Positions 19,155-27,150 of a stretch of DNA of 64,000 nucleotides are shown here, in pieces. The notes under the pieces were generated by a model that did not search any database, was not told where the DNA came from, and saw nothing but the letters and a program-made list of their open reading frames with translations. Position numbers and translations under genes: made by a program. Source of the DNA: Deinococcus ficus (GTDB taxonomy: Bacteria > Deinococcota > Deinococci > Deinococcales > Deinococcaceae); the NCBI RefSeq assembly GCF_003444775.1, contig NZ_CP021082.1:248001-312000 (forward strand), written 5' to 3'. The stretch's first letter is position 1. Each line of letters opens with the position of its first letter.

Positions 19155-19310
19155 ATGTTCTGGATGTTGCTCGGCGTGTTCGGCGCGGTTCTGCTGATCG
19201 GCTTCGCCTTTGCTCGGAGGCAGGACCGCATCACCCGGGCCATGGCGGAGATGGAGCAGCCCTCCCCCGAGACAGGGTACGTCGGTCCGCACCGTCCCGG
19301 CCCGTCCTGA
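19155..19310 (+). CDS. Small membrane protein, 51 aa
   Basis: ATG at 19155 has AGGAGG 6 nt upstream. Residues 2-17 form one transmembrane helix (FWMLLGVFGAVLLIGFAFA), followed by RR and a short charged tail, giving a likely N-out, C-in single-pass topology. No family recognised. Its ribosome-binding site and first codons are also present in decayed form at 31780-31810. Confidence 0.65.
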   Translation: MFWMLLGVFGAVLLIGFAFARRQDRITRAMAEMEQPSPETGYVGPHRPGPS

Positions 19311-19339
19311 CCATCCCAGACCGCCGAGTGCCGCTTCCA

Positions 19340-19828
19340 TCAATCCTGCGGAGGGGGCACAGAACGCCGCACCAGTTCACTTCCAGATGGCCGGAAGCCC
19401 GCCTGCTCGTACAGGCCGCGGGCCATCTCGGTCGTCCCCAGGCTCAGGGTGTGCAGCCCGCGCTGCCGGGCCTCCTGCAGCGCGTGTCCCAGTAACAGGC
19501 GGGCGACACCCTGCTGCCGGACGGCCGAGGCCGTGTAGACGTTGACGATCCGTCCCCGCCAGGGGCTCGGATCCTCACGGGTCGGGCCCCATTCGAGCAT
19601 CACCAACCCGCACCCACCGACCACTTCGCCTGCCGACTCCGCCACCCACCCCAGGTACAGGTCCCGCTCCATCGCCCGCGTCACCCAGGCGGCGTACGAG
19701 GTGACGGCCTCATGGTGGGCGTGGAGATCGGGATACCGATGCAGTGCGATCATCGCAGCGTCCGCTGACGTGGCCGGCCGGACACTCAGAGGGGCGTGTG
19801 GGGACTGGCCGGCCACCAATCCGCTCAC
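19340..19828 (-). CDS. GNAT family N-acetyltransferase
   Basis: A 162-residue single-domain acetyltransferase. The acetyl-CoA-binding motif A is seen in VYTASAVRQQGVARLLLGHA (RxxGxA) and the motif B end in LYEQAGFRPSG. The substrate is unknown. Its start overlaps the stop of the next acetyltransferase gene by 4 nt (ATGA), so the pair is coupled, with this gene second. Confidence 0.88.
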   Translation of the reverse strand: MSGLVAGQSPHAPLSVRPATSADAAMIALHRYPDLHAHHEAVTSYAAWVTRAMERDLYLGWVAESAGEVVGGCGLVMLEWGPTREDPSPWRGRIVNVYTASAVRQQGVARLLLGHALQEARQRGLHTLSLGTTEMARGLYEQAGFRPSGSELVRRSVPPPQD

Positions 19829-20352
19829 GGCTTCCCGTGACGGAGCCGGGCGAGGCGGACGCTGTCATGGCGCTGGCCCTGCCAATTGCGGGCTTCGGGG
19901 ACGCGGCCGCACTCCCGGTATCCCACCCGCGCCGCAGCGCGGACCATGCGCTCATTGCCACTCCAGGTGGTGAGCGTAACCACGTGGGCGTCCGTTTCCA
20001 CAAAGGTCACGTCGGTCCACTGTCGGAGGGCTTCACGGCCGAGGCCGCCGCCCCAGTGCGCCGGGTTGTAGATGACGATGCCGAGCTCCCACCACCCGCC
20101 CCCGGCGGGGGCTTCCTCGAAGCGCGTGACCTGCCCGATGCACACGTCGTCCAGGGCAATGATGCGGCTGTGAGGTTGCGGGGGACGGGCCTGCATGTCC
20201 TGCACGTAGTCGTCGAAGGGGACGGGACCGGGTTTGTTCGTGAAGTACGGGCCGTCCCACTGTTGCCATTCCGGGCTGGGGGTGGCGCGGGTCCACTGCC
20301 AGAGGACCGGGAGGTCGTCAGGAAGGCGGGGGCGCAGGGTGAGGGTGGGCAT
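19825..20352 (-). CDS. GNAT family N-acetyltransferase (RimJ/L-like)
   Basis: A 175-residue acetyltransferase with the RimJ/RimL-type layout. The segment NPAHWGGGLGREALRQWTDV is the acetyl-CoA site, followed by NERMVRAAARVGYRECGRVP. Likely substrates are a protein N-terminus, an antibiotic or a small amine; none can be chosen from sequence. First of a two-gene operon with 19340-19828. Confidence 0.87.
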   Translation of the reverse strand: MPTLTLRPRLPDDLPVLWQWTRATPSPEWQQWDGPYFTNKPGPVPFDDYVQDMQARPPQPHSRIIALDDVCIGQVTRFEEAPAGGGWWELGIVIYNPAHWGGGLGREALRQWTDVTFVETDAHVVTLTTWSGNERMVRAAARVGYRECGRVPEARNWQGQRHDSVRLARLRHGKP

Positions 20353-20383
20353 CCGGGCCAGTGTGCCTCAAGAGGCACGGAAA

Positions 20384-20800
20384 TCAGGCGGTACCTGCCT
20401 CTGGCGGCATTTGCGGAGGGGTCCGCAGTGCAAGAAGCCCCAGCAGGACCGTAGCCCACAAGGGAAGAGTGAGCACGCCAGCGCCCATGAACACGGCGGC
20501 GAGTGCCACGGCGAGCCCTCCTGTGAGCGTTACCACGGCCCCGGTCCTGGCCTGGGGGCGCAGCAGGGCGAGCGGCAGGCCGATCCAGGTGAGGACGGTC
20601 CCGGGGAGGGGCAGGAGGACCGCAATGGTGTCCTGCCGGCTGAGGAATCCGCCACCTGCCATCAGGGTCACGGCGTTCCCGAACAGCACGGACAACACCG
20701 CGAGGGCCAGCACGAGGGTGGTGACCAGGGTCAGGGGAAGGAGCCACACCCAGGCGCGGTGGGCTGCCGGGGGCGCCACGGAATGGCAGAGCTCGGTCAT
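20384..20800 (-). CDS. Small polytopic membrane protein, 138 aa
   Basis: Four predicted transmembrane helices (about 17-45, 60-80, 87-105, 112-130) with very short loops. No recognised family. It lies 31 nt upstream of the acetyltransferase pair on the same strand and may be co-transcribed with it. Confidence 0.65.
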   Translation of the reverse strand: MTELCHSVAPPAAHRAWVWLLPLTLVTTLVLALAVLSVLFGNAVTLMAGGGFLSRQDTIAVLLPLPGTVLTWIGLPLALLRPQARTGAVVTLTGGLAVALAAVFMGAGVLTLPLWATVLLGLLALRTPPQMPPEAGTA

Positions 20801-20881
20801 GCCTGAGGGGACGGTGGGCGGTGCGCGGTCCGCTGCCCAGATTGTGGACGCCGTGCCACCCGTGATTCCAGGTCAACACGG

Positions 20882-20965
20882 TGAACTGTGGTGCATGTCC
20901 TGGGCGGATCCTGCATAGGGCGCTACCTTGGTCTCCATCAAAGCCGCCCAGTGCGGCTCTTTTTA
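20882..20965 (+). repeat. Dispersed ~80-bp repeat with terminator, copy B
   Basis: The conserved block TGAACTGTGGTGCATGTCCT continues with GGGC, a variable spacer, GCATAGGGCGCTA and CCATCA, then the hairpin GCCGCCCAGTGCGGC and CTCTTTTT. The T-tract overlaps the stop codon of the convergent minus-strand gene at 20963-21331. Orientation and position relative to that gene are the same as for copies A and C. Confidence 0.85.
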
Positions 20966-21331
20966 TTGCCCCGCTGTGGGCACCCTTCGCCACAGGCCTT
21001 CCTGCGCTTCCAGGGACGCGGGCCAGAACACCAGCGTGAACTGCCCATCGACCTCCTGAACGTCGTAGTCGAGGTGGCAGGTGCCGATCCGCGGCCAGTA
21101 CTCGGAGAGCAGATCCGCGGCGACCACCTGGATTTCGTCGAGGAGGCTGGTCAGGAAGTGCCTGGGTCCCAGGCCGGTGACGATGGTTTTCTGCACCAGG
21201 AGCCCGGAGTCGTTCCCGCGAAGCGTCACCGAATCGTCCGTTGGGGTAAGCGTCAGGCCTTCCGGAAGGAGACGCCAGATCACCGGCAGCTGGGCATGGA
21301 GGGCGGCGAGGACCGCATCCCGGTCATTCAC
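20963..21331 (-). CDS. Hypothetical protein, 122 aa
   Basis: A soluble alpha/beta protein (MNDRDAVLAALHAQLPVIWR...) with no signal and no recognised motif. Its start overlaps the stop of the SH3/Excalibur gene by 8 nt, indicating an operon. The stop codon overlaps the T-tract of repeat copy B. Confidence 0.6.
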   Translation of the reverse strand: MNDRDAVLAALHAQLPVIWRLLPEGLTLTPTDDSVTLRGNDSGLLVQKTIVTGLGPRHFLTSLLDEIQVVAADLLSEYWPRIGTCHLDYDVQEVDGQFTLVFWPASLEAQEGLWRRVPTAGQ

Positions 21332-21719
21332 AGGCCACGCCGTCGTTGTCCCGGTCGAGTTTGGGGCGGTAGCCCGGTTGGCCGCGCATGATTGGCGCCG
21401 CGCCCGCAGCTTTGGCCGCCGTGCAGTTGGCGTACACCACTTCCGCCCGCTGGGCCGGCTGGGGGGGCGTACTCAGGCTGGTGGTGGCCGTCTGCATCCG
21501 GACCAGGCTCTTGGCGACGTACCCGCTCTGGCCCTTGTACGTCGTCCGGCACCAGCTCCCCGTGCACGCCACAGTGAGGCTCGTGCCCTTGGGGATCACA
21601 GTCAGGACTATGCCAGAGGCGCTGGCGGTGCGGCGGAGGTTGACGTTGCTCGTCATCACGCCGGTGGCAGCCTGAGCGGCGGTGGACAGGAGCACGGCGA
21701 GCATCAGGAAGCGTTTCAT
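21324..21719 (-). CDS. Secreted SH3-domain plus Excalibur calcium-binding protein
   Basis: A 131-residue exported protein starting at ATG 21719. A signal peptide ends near residue 17. It is followed by a bacterial SH3-like domain (NVNLRRTASASGIVLTVIPK, then GQSGYVAKSLVRM). The C-terminal Excalibur domain has the Ca-binding loop LDRDNDGVACE. The Excalibur part is nearly the same as that at the end of the divergent MBL protein (22043-23098), so the two probably share a partner or compartment. Confidence 0.85.
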   Translation of the reverse strand: MKRFLMLAVLLSTAAQAATGVMTSNVNLRRTASASGIVLTVIPKGTSLTVACTGSWCRTTYKGQSGYVAKSLVRMQTATTSLSTPPQPAQRAEVVYANCTAAKAAGAAPIMRGQPGYRPKLDRDNDGVACE

Positions 21720-21767
21720 GCCCCATCCTCGCAGGCCCCAGTCAGCCTTGCGCGCTAGGTTGACCGC

Positions 21768-22046
21768 ATGACGGACGACACGCAGGCACTCGGCGGCACG
21801 GTAGTCGTCGATGGCATCGAGGGCCAGTGGGCGAGGGTGGAACTGCCGGACGGCACGACCGAGGACTGGGCACTGTCCAGTTTGCCGAAGGGTGTCAAGG
21901 AAGGCGACGTCATCCGGCTGGAGGTCACGGACGGGGATCTGGACCTGGAGATCGACCACGAGGAAACACGCAGACGTCGTCAGGGCGCTCAGGCGCGGCT
22001 CGATACGCTGAACCAGGCGGCACCCGACGGGGAGATCACGCTGTGA
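21768..22046 (+). CDS. DUF3006 family protein
   Basis: A 92-residue DUF3006 protein: a small beta-rich domain with DGIEGQWARVELPDG and LPKGVKEGDVIRLEV. DUF3006 genes are often next to ComEC/Rec2-like metallo-beta-lactamase genes, as here, where the downstream gene starts inside its stop codon (GTGA). Biochemical role unknown. Confidence 0.85.
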   Translation: MTDDTQALGGTVVVDGIEGQWARVELPDGTTEDWALSSLPKGVKEGDVIRLEVTDGDLDLEIDHEETRRRRQGAQARLDTLNQAAPDGEITL

Positions 22047-23098
22047 AGGGAATCATGCTCGCCACGGCCCTGCTGGGCTCTGCCGTTGCGCAGACTGCGC
22101 CCAAACCGTCCTCTCCCCCACTGGTGATCCGCTTCCTGGATGTCGGCCAGGGGGACGCCGTGCTAATCACCGCCCCCACCGGCGAGACGATCCTCTACGA
22201 CGGTGGGCGCAGTGAGGCCAAAATGCGGGAACTGGTCCGGCAGTTCAACATCACCCGCGTGGACCTGGTTGCCGCCAGTCACATGGATGCCGACCACATC
22301 ACGGGTCTGGTCCCAGCGGTGGCCTTGTTCAAGCCGAAGTACTTCCTGAACAACGGCATTGCCGCGACCACGCAGATCTTCCAGAAGCTGCTGAACGTGA
22401 CCGCCCTGGCCAAGACCCAGGGCATGAAGGCCACCGGGCAAACCCTCAATCTCGGCACGGTGAAAGTGCGGGTCCTGGCCCCGCCCGCGGGCATGCCGGT
22501 CAACGAGCAGAACGTCAACAGCATCGGCCTGATGGTCGAGTACGGCGGCTTCAAGGCGCTGATGACCGGGGACAGTGAGGCACCCCAGACGAACGCCTGG
22601 CTCAAGCAATTCGGGGGGCAGGCGTTCGGGCCGGTGGACGTGTACAAGAGCATCCACCACGGGGCCGCGAACGGGGACACGCGGAGCTGGCTGGCGGCGG
22701 TGCGCCCACAGAACGTGGTGATCAGTGTTGGACCGAACAACTACGGGCACCCGACGCAGAGTGCGCTGGATCTCTACCGAAGCACGGGCGCAACCACCTG
22801 GCGCACGGACCTGCAGGGCACGGTCACCGTGACGGTACAGAGTGACGGACGCTATCAGGTGAGCACGGAGTTCGGCACGGTCGGTCCCCAGCGCCCACCC
22901 CTCTCAAGGCCAGGCAAGGCGCCGATCACCACGCCGATCACGCCCAATCCCCCAACCGTCACCCCGACCCCCTCCCTGGACGTGTACTACGCGAACTGCG
23001 ATGCGGTCCGGGCCGCCGGGAAGTCACCTCTCCTGCGGGGCCAGCCGGGCTACCGGGCGGGGCTGGACCGGGATGGCGATGGCCGCGCCTGCGAGTAG
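22043..23098 (+). CDS. Secreted ComEC/Rec2-like metallo-beta-lactamase with Excalibur domain
   Basis: A 351-residue exported hydrolase. Signal peptide about 1-17, then an MBL fold of the ComEC C-terminal type: RFLDVGQGDAVLI and YDGG, metal site H80-x-D82-x-D84-H85 (SHMDADH), GDSE and the later IHHG. The C-terminal Excalibur domain ends LDRDGDGRACE. It is likely a nuclease or phosphodiesterase acting outside the membrane, as ComEC-like MBL domains degrade the non-transforming DNA strand. GTG 22043 overlaps the DUF3006 stop; ATG 22055 is an alternative. Ends with TAG. A ligand-less paralog lies at 33368-34291. Confidence 0.88.
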   Translation: MKGIMLATALLGSAVAQTAPKPSSPPLVIRFLDVGQGDAVLITAPTGETILYDGGRSEAKMRELVRQFNITRVDLVAASHMDADHITGLVPAVALFKPKYFLNNGIAATTQIFQKLLNVTALAKTQGMKATGQTLNLGTVKVRVLAPPAGMPVNEQNVNSIGLMVEYGGFKALMTGDSEAPQTNAWLKQFGGQAFGPVDVYKSIHHGAANGDTRSWLAAVRPQNVVISVGPNNYGHPTQSALDLYRSTGATTWRTDLQGTVTVTVQSDGRYQVSTEFGTVGPQRPPLSRPGKAPITTPITPNPPTVTPTPSLDVYYANCDAVRAAGKSPLLRGQPGYRAGLDRDGDGRACE

Positions 23099-23170
23099 GC
23101 CGCTTCTCGGAACCCTGACGTCGCCGCAGACGGCCATGGACACCCGTGCTCAACTTCAGGAGGATCACTC

Positions 23171-23656
23171 GTGACCACCATGCCACCATTCGATTCGGTG
23201 CACCAGACCCTTCAGCGCCTGCAGGCGCGCCTCCCCACTCTGACCGAGGCCGCGCTGGCCGACGTGGCGGCCCTCCTGCAGGCCGCTGACGCGCTCAGTA
23301 CCGTCCCTGGTGAACCGGAAGAAGAGTCTTTTGAAGCTTTTCCTGGCGATGCCAAGTTGCGGGAGTCGGCCCGGACCCTCCTGCGGTCCTCGAGTGAGAT
23401 CTTCCTCGGGCTGGCCGACCCGGCCCGCATGGACGCGTCCCGCCGTGCCCCTGGACAGGTGGAAGGTCATGTGGAGCAGGCGTTCGTCGCCGTGTTGAAC
23501 GTCATGGACTTTCAATACCCGTCCTGGAAACCGGTGGAGCCAGAGCATCTGAACCTGGGCTTCGAGGTGGTCGTGGGACGGCAGTACATCCTGCGCGGGT
23601 ACGCCCGGTTCGGAGGAGCTGTGCCGGATCTCCGTGACTACCCGCAGCTCCCCTGA
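23171..23656 (+). CDS. Hypothetical protein, 161 aa
   Basis: GTG start with GGAGGA 8 nt upstream. Soluble and mostly helical in the first half, with no recognised domain. Ends 5 nt before the next gene's preferred ATG, so the two are likely coupled. Confidence 0.6.
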   Translation: MTTMPPFDSVHQTLQRLQARLPTLTEAALADVAALLQAADALSTVPGEPEEESFEAFPGDAKLRESARTLLRSSSEIFLGLADPARMDASRRAPGQVEGHVEQAFVAVLNVMDFQYPSWKPVEPEHLNLGFEVVVGRQYILRGYARFGGAVPDLRDYPQLP

Positions 23657-23660
23657 CGCC

Positions 23661-24203
23661 ATGAGGGCCATCAAGACCATTTACGAGACGTGGATGCCGT
23701 TTGAGTCGTGCCCAACGGCAGAGCTGAAAGCCACCCTGAGGGACGCGATCGCTCGCCCCACCCTGGAGTGGGATACGTTCTTTCGCCAGATTGTGGATGA
23801 CTTCGACGACGAGTCCGATGCCTTCTGGGTCAATTACAGCATCAAGTATGCGCAGTCAGCCTGTGACCGGAACATGGCCATTGCCTGGCTCGAACAGATC
23901 CTGACCCACCCGGAGCGGTATGGGGTCCTGGGTGGGGTGTTCGGGTCGGCCGCCAGCACTTTGGGGATGCTGGCCCCGTATCCCAACGAGGTGCTGCGCC
24001 GGACCATCACGTTGCAGGAGACCGGGAACCCTGAGATGGATGCCGAGCTCCCGTTTGCCCGGGCCGCGGCCCTGGGGGCGTACGTGATGACGGGCACCAC
24101 CGTGGACTATGGCTTCGAGGTGAGTCGGCAGTTCCAGGCGAGCGGTGAAGTGCCCACGGTGGAGAAGGCCGAAGCCCTGATCCGGGCGTGGACAGGGAAT
24201 TGA
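23661..24203 (+). CDS. Hypothetical protein, 180 aa
   Basis: A helical soluble protein (MRAIKTIYETWMPFESCPTA...). ATG 23661 lies 5 nt after the upstream stop, consistent with re-initiation. An in-frame GTG at 23634 would overlap that gene. No recognised family. Confidence 0.6.
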   Translation: MRAIKTIYETWMPFESCPTAELKATLRDAIARPTLEWDTFFRQIVDDFDDESDAFWVNYSIKYAQSACDRNMAIAWLEQILTHPERYGVLGGVFGSAASTLGMLAPYPNEVLRRTITLQETGNPEMDAELPFARAAALGAYVMTGTTVDYGFEVSRQFQASGEVPTVEKAEALIRAWTGN

Positions 24204-24228
24204 CCACCGCAAGCGATCGGCGTGGAGG

Positions 24229-24669
24229 TCACCCCCCAAGTTCGCCCGGGGCAGGCTCGGCGGTGAGTTCAATCTTTTCGGTGCCCGTGAAGAGAAAGAT
24301 GTCGCCGGGGAACTGGCCGGCCAAGTCAGCAGCGAGCTGCGCGGCATCGTCGACGGTCAGGTGCCCGGACCGGGCCAGGATCTGCTGAACGATGTCGAGC
24401 GAGGTGGGCCAGTCCGGGAAGTAGGAGACGTACTCGGCACGGCGCAGGGGCCTTTGAGCGACGTTGAATCCGACGTACCCGTCCTCGAAACTGTAAGTGA
24501 GTTCCATCAGACTGGCCGGGGTGCGTTTGCGGGCGGTGACCTCGGCGGGCAGCCAGAGGTCCTGGTCGAAGGCGTCCAGGTGCCTGAGGGTCCAGCCGTC
24601 CGCCTGGAGGAGATCGAGGAGGAATTGTCGCTGCTCCAGCTGTGCAGCGGTCAGGCTGGCGCGGTCCAT
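24229..24669 (-). CDS. Hypothetical protein, 146 aa
   Basis: A soluble acidic protein (MDRASLTAAQLEQRQFLLDL...) with an alpha/beta pattern. No signal peptide or motif. Convergent with 23661-24203 and on the same strand as 24700-25392. Confidence 0.6.
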   Translation of the reverse strand: MDRASLTAAQLEQRQFLLDLLQADGWTLRHLDAFDQDLWLPAEVTARKRTPASLMELTYSFEDGYVGFNVAQRPLRRAEYVSYFPDWPTSLDIVQQILARSGHLTVDDAAQLAADLAGQFPGDIFLFTGTEKIELTAEPAPGELGG

Positions 24670-24699
24670 GGGTCCCTCCGGGAACGGTTCAGGGTGGGT

Positions 24700-25392
24700 T
24701 CAGATGTGGACGTTCAGGTGCTCGACGGGCGTCCACGTGAAGGGGTCCTGGCGCCACTGGAACCGGAAGCGGGCGTATTCGAAGGAGTGGTGCACCGGCG
24801 CTCCCTGGCACGCCCCAGCGGCGGTCACGGGCTGCGCCGTGACCGTGTCGAAGGGGGTGTCGCGCGTCTTGAAGCCCACCAGGGCCAGCGGACGCTCCGC
24901 CACGTCATTGGAGACCACCTCGATCCAGTCCGACTCCGCGTACGTCGTGACGTGCAGGTCCCACGGCGGCACGTGAATGGCCTCCTCGTCGGTCGTCAGG
25001 CCAAAGCGGAAGGCGCTCAGGACGTAGGTGTCGTAGGCGGCCTGGGCGAGGCGGTCGAAGTCGTCGGACGCCTCGCCGTCCCGCCAGGGGATGCGGGCGC
25101 GCTCCAGACTGGGAAGCAGGGCGATCAGGGCGTCCCGGAACACGCCGACCACGTCGGTGGCGGTCGTTCGCCACACTGTCCGGTGGTTCGTCAGATTCTC
25201 GGCCACCCAGACGCCGTCCCGGAGGCGGAGGACGGCGTCGGCTTCGTTCTCGTCGTCGTAAATCTTGAGACTCATGCCCTCGTGCAGGCTGGGGAGGCGG
25301 TGAAGGTCCTCGGTGGACCTGGGCGTGTCCAGGCGCAACCGGGCATAGAGCGCGCTGGGACTGGGATTGAAGTCGACCCAGATGCGGGACAT
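24700..25392 (-). CDS. Hypothetical protein, 230 aa
   Basis: ATG 25392 (MSRIWVDFNPSPSALYARLR) chosen over an upstream in-frame Met five codons earlier because it opens on a conserved-looking strand. Soluble and Trp/Asp-rich, with no recognised domain. Forms a same-strand run with 24229-24669. Confidence 0.6.
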   Translation of the reverse strand: MSRIWVDFNPSPSALYARLRLDTPRSTEDLHRLPSLHEGMSLKIYDDENEADAVLRLRDGVWVAENLTNHRTVWRTTATDVVGVFRDALIALLPSLERARIPWRDGEASDDFDRLAQAAYDTYVLSAFRFGLTTDEEAIHVPPWDLHVTTYAESDWIEVVSNDVAERPLALVGFKTRDTPFDTVTAQPVTAAGACQGAPVHHSFEYARFRFQWRQDPFTWTPVEHLNVHI

Positions 25393-25510
25393 GCCGCACC
25401 ATGGCAACGGGACTTCCCTGTGTCAACAGCTCAGTCGTCCGCGGACCTGGGCGAAAAGGAAGTCCGGGTGGGCGACGGGGGATCAGGGCCGCCCTTCCGC
25501 CCCCTGGTCT

Positions 25511-26053
25511 TCAGTGGGGTGCCGCGGCCATGGGCACTGGGAGCAGGTGGTTGCGGATCAGCAGGATCTGTCCCCGGTGGCTCAGTTCGTCCTCAAAGAC
25601 GTGGAACCACGCCCAGCGGAAGTTCACCCTCGTGCCGTCAATCAGGGTGAATTCCCGGTCGAGCCAGCTGTCCTGACACGGTTCGAGGCGGCGCAGGCTC
25701 ATCTGGCGCACCTGTGCGAGCAGGGCTTCGTACTGCTCCAGAGTCCAGCCCGTGTACCGGTCCCGGGCGGCGGCCCCCAACCGGAGGGCCGGGCCCCACT
25801 CGGTCTTCTCCTGCGCGGTGGGCTCCCGGTCTTCAAAGGTGGCCACGCCGTACGCCCACTCCACAGCGGCCATGTGGGCCAGGAGGGCGCCGATGCTGTT
25901 GCCCCGCGGGCCCGCGGACCAGTCCAGCTGGTCGGGGGTCAGCCCCTGGACGGCGGTGAGGGTGGTGTGACGGGTGTAGGCGAGCATGCTCACGAGTGTG
26001 CCGATCTCAGGCGTGAATCCTGGGGTGGGGCGCAGGCGGTCATCTGTGGGCAT
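25511..26053 (-). CDS. DinB family protein (four-helix metal-binding)
   Basis: A 180-residue DinB/YfiT-like protein. Metal-ligand histidines are at the expected places: AHMAAVEW in helix 2, and FHVFEDELSHRGQ, whose last His aligns with the DinB C-terminal ligands. Deinococcus genomes carry many DinB paralogs, often thiol-dependent transferases; the substrate here is unknown. Confidence 0.85.
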   Translation of the reverse strand: MPTDDRLRPTPGFTPEIGTLVSMLAYTRHTTLTAVQGLTPDQLDWSAGPRGNSIGALLAHMAAVEWAYGVATFEDREPTAQEKTEWGPALRLGAAARDRYTGWTLEQYEALLAQVRQMSLRRLEPCQDSWLDREFTLIDGTRVNFRWAWFHVFEDELSHRGQILLIRNHLLPVPMAAAPH

Positions 26054-26162
26054 GCCTCAGTGTCTCGCCTGCGCGTCTGATGCCCTGCCAGACCTGACCG
26101 GGATGACGGCATGACTCGTGAACAGCGCGGAGAGTGCGGTGAATTCGTGTTCCAGCGTCAGG

Positions 26163-26300
26163 TCAGGCGGCGTCCTTGGTGTCCCGGGGTCGTTCCACGC
26201 CGAGTGGGTGGCCGGTGAGGGCGGCGAAGACGAGGTTGATGACGAAGGCTCCGGCGATGAAGAGCAGGCCTTTGCGCTGGATGGAAGAAAGACGGGCCAT
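26163..26300 (-). CDS. Small single-pass membrane protein, 45 aa
   Basis: ATG 26300 opens a 45-codon frame with strong C/G third positions (MARLSSIQRKGLLFIAGAFV...). One transmembrane helix lies at about 11-30. A TATGCT box lies about 10 nt upstream, so the message may be almost leaderless. Last of four tiny same-strand frames in 26163-26928. Confidence 0.5.
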   Translation of the reverse strand: MARLSSIQRKGLLFIAGAFVINLVFAALTGHPLGVERPRDTKDAA

Positions 26301-26357
26301 GACGCAGGGCAGCATACGGGGCCCGGCCCTGTCGGTCGCGAAGATGTGCGCCGCCGG

Positions 26358-26519
26358 TCAGTTTGATGGGCGACCGGCGTGCCAGACCAGTGGGAACGTA
26401 GTGCCGGGCCGGACGCCGAGATCGTGGAAGGTGCGCTCGAAAGAGATCAGCCGGCCGTAGGCGTCCCGGCTGAAGTCCTTGCGGGCCACCTAACGGTAAT
26501 GAAACGGGTGGAGGTTCAT
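26358..26519 (-). pseudogene. Tiny ORF interrupted by an in-frame TAG
   Basis: ATG 26519 overlaps the upstream 53-aa frame (ATGA). It reads MNLHPFHYR, then TAG at 26490-26492, then 43 coding-biased codons (VARKDFSRDAYGRLISFERT...) to TGA. Coding bias continues unbroken past the TAG. Either a fresh amber mutation or read-through; a GTG directly after the TAG could start a 43-aa product. No family recognised. Confidence 0.4.
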
Positions 26520-26677
26520 GACGCGGCCCCCCGGTGTCCCCGGTGTCCTTCCTGGCGCCCGGCGCTGTCGAACAGGGACAGAGCGGCGCGCAGGTGCCCT
26601 TCCTCCAGCGTGCCTGCCCCGCCCAGATGGGGGGCCGGGTCGGCGGCAGGTGAGCCGCGGTGTTCAGCCTCGTGCAT
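26516..26677 (-). CDS. Small hypothetical protein, 53 aa
   Basis: A 53-codon frame from ATG 26677 (MHEAEHRGSPAADPAPHLGG...) with a short amphipathic helix (TLEEGHLRAALSLFDSA). GGAGG is upstream but only 2 nt from the ATG, which is unusually close. The stop overlaps the next frame's start. Modest support. Confidence 0.35.
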   Translation of the reverse strand: MHEAEHRGSPAADPAPHLGGAGTLEEGHLRAALSLFDSAGRQEGHRGHRGAAS

Positions 26678-26736
26678 CGCCTCCGATCATGGCGCGGATG
26701 GTGGGGCGTGCGCACCGCATGTGCGGCGCGGAGCGG

Positions 26737-26928
26737 TCAAGGCGAGTCGGGGTCGTCGGGGTCCTGGCCTTCGAGACAGGGCAGGCAGTAGCCGTACATC
26801 AGCTCCGGGACGTACTGCTCGCACTCCGGGCACCATTCCTGCGTTTCACGTTCGATGGTGGGGCGGGGTTCCAGGGTGTGCTAGAGGAGTTCAAGGTCGG
26901 TGAGCAGGTCGCGGAGCAGATGGGTCAT
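26737..26928 (-). pseudogene. Zinc-ribbon microprotein gene with in-frame TAG
   Basis: ATG 26928 has AGGAGA 7 nt upstream. The frame reads MTHLLRDLLTDLELL, TAG at 26881-26883, then HTLEPRPTIERETQEW and a zinc ribbon (CPECEQYVPELMYGYCLPC), ending TGA. The real initiation site is in the same frame as the ribbon, so a single amber codon separates them; CAG to TAG would explain it. Full product would be 63 residues. Zinc binding is inferred from the two CxxC knuckles. Confidence 0.55.
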
Positions 26929-27150
26929 GGCCGTCTCCTGCGTCAGGATTGCGCGTGCATGACGTGAAACGCAAGATGCCCTTGGGCGGGTGGTCAAGTG
27001 CAGTGGCGATGCAGGAGAGGCACCAAGGAGAGGCGCCCCTCATCCTCCCCCGGGCGGATTCCGGCCACCGCGGAGACCCACCGATGACCACATTCGCCAC
27101 CGCCCATAGCACCTCTAGCTCCCGCCCCGAAGGCCACGCCTGCGACGGCG

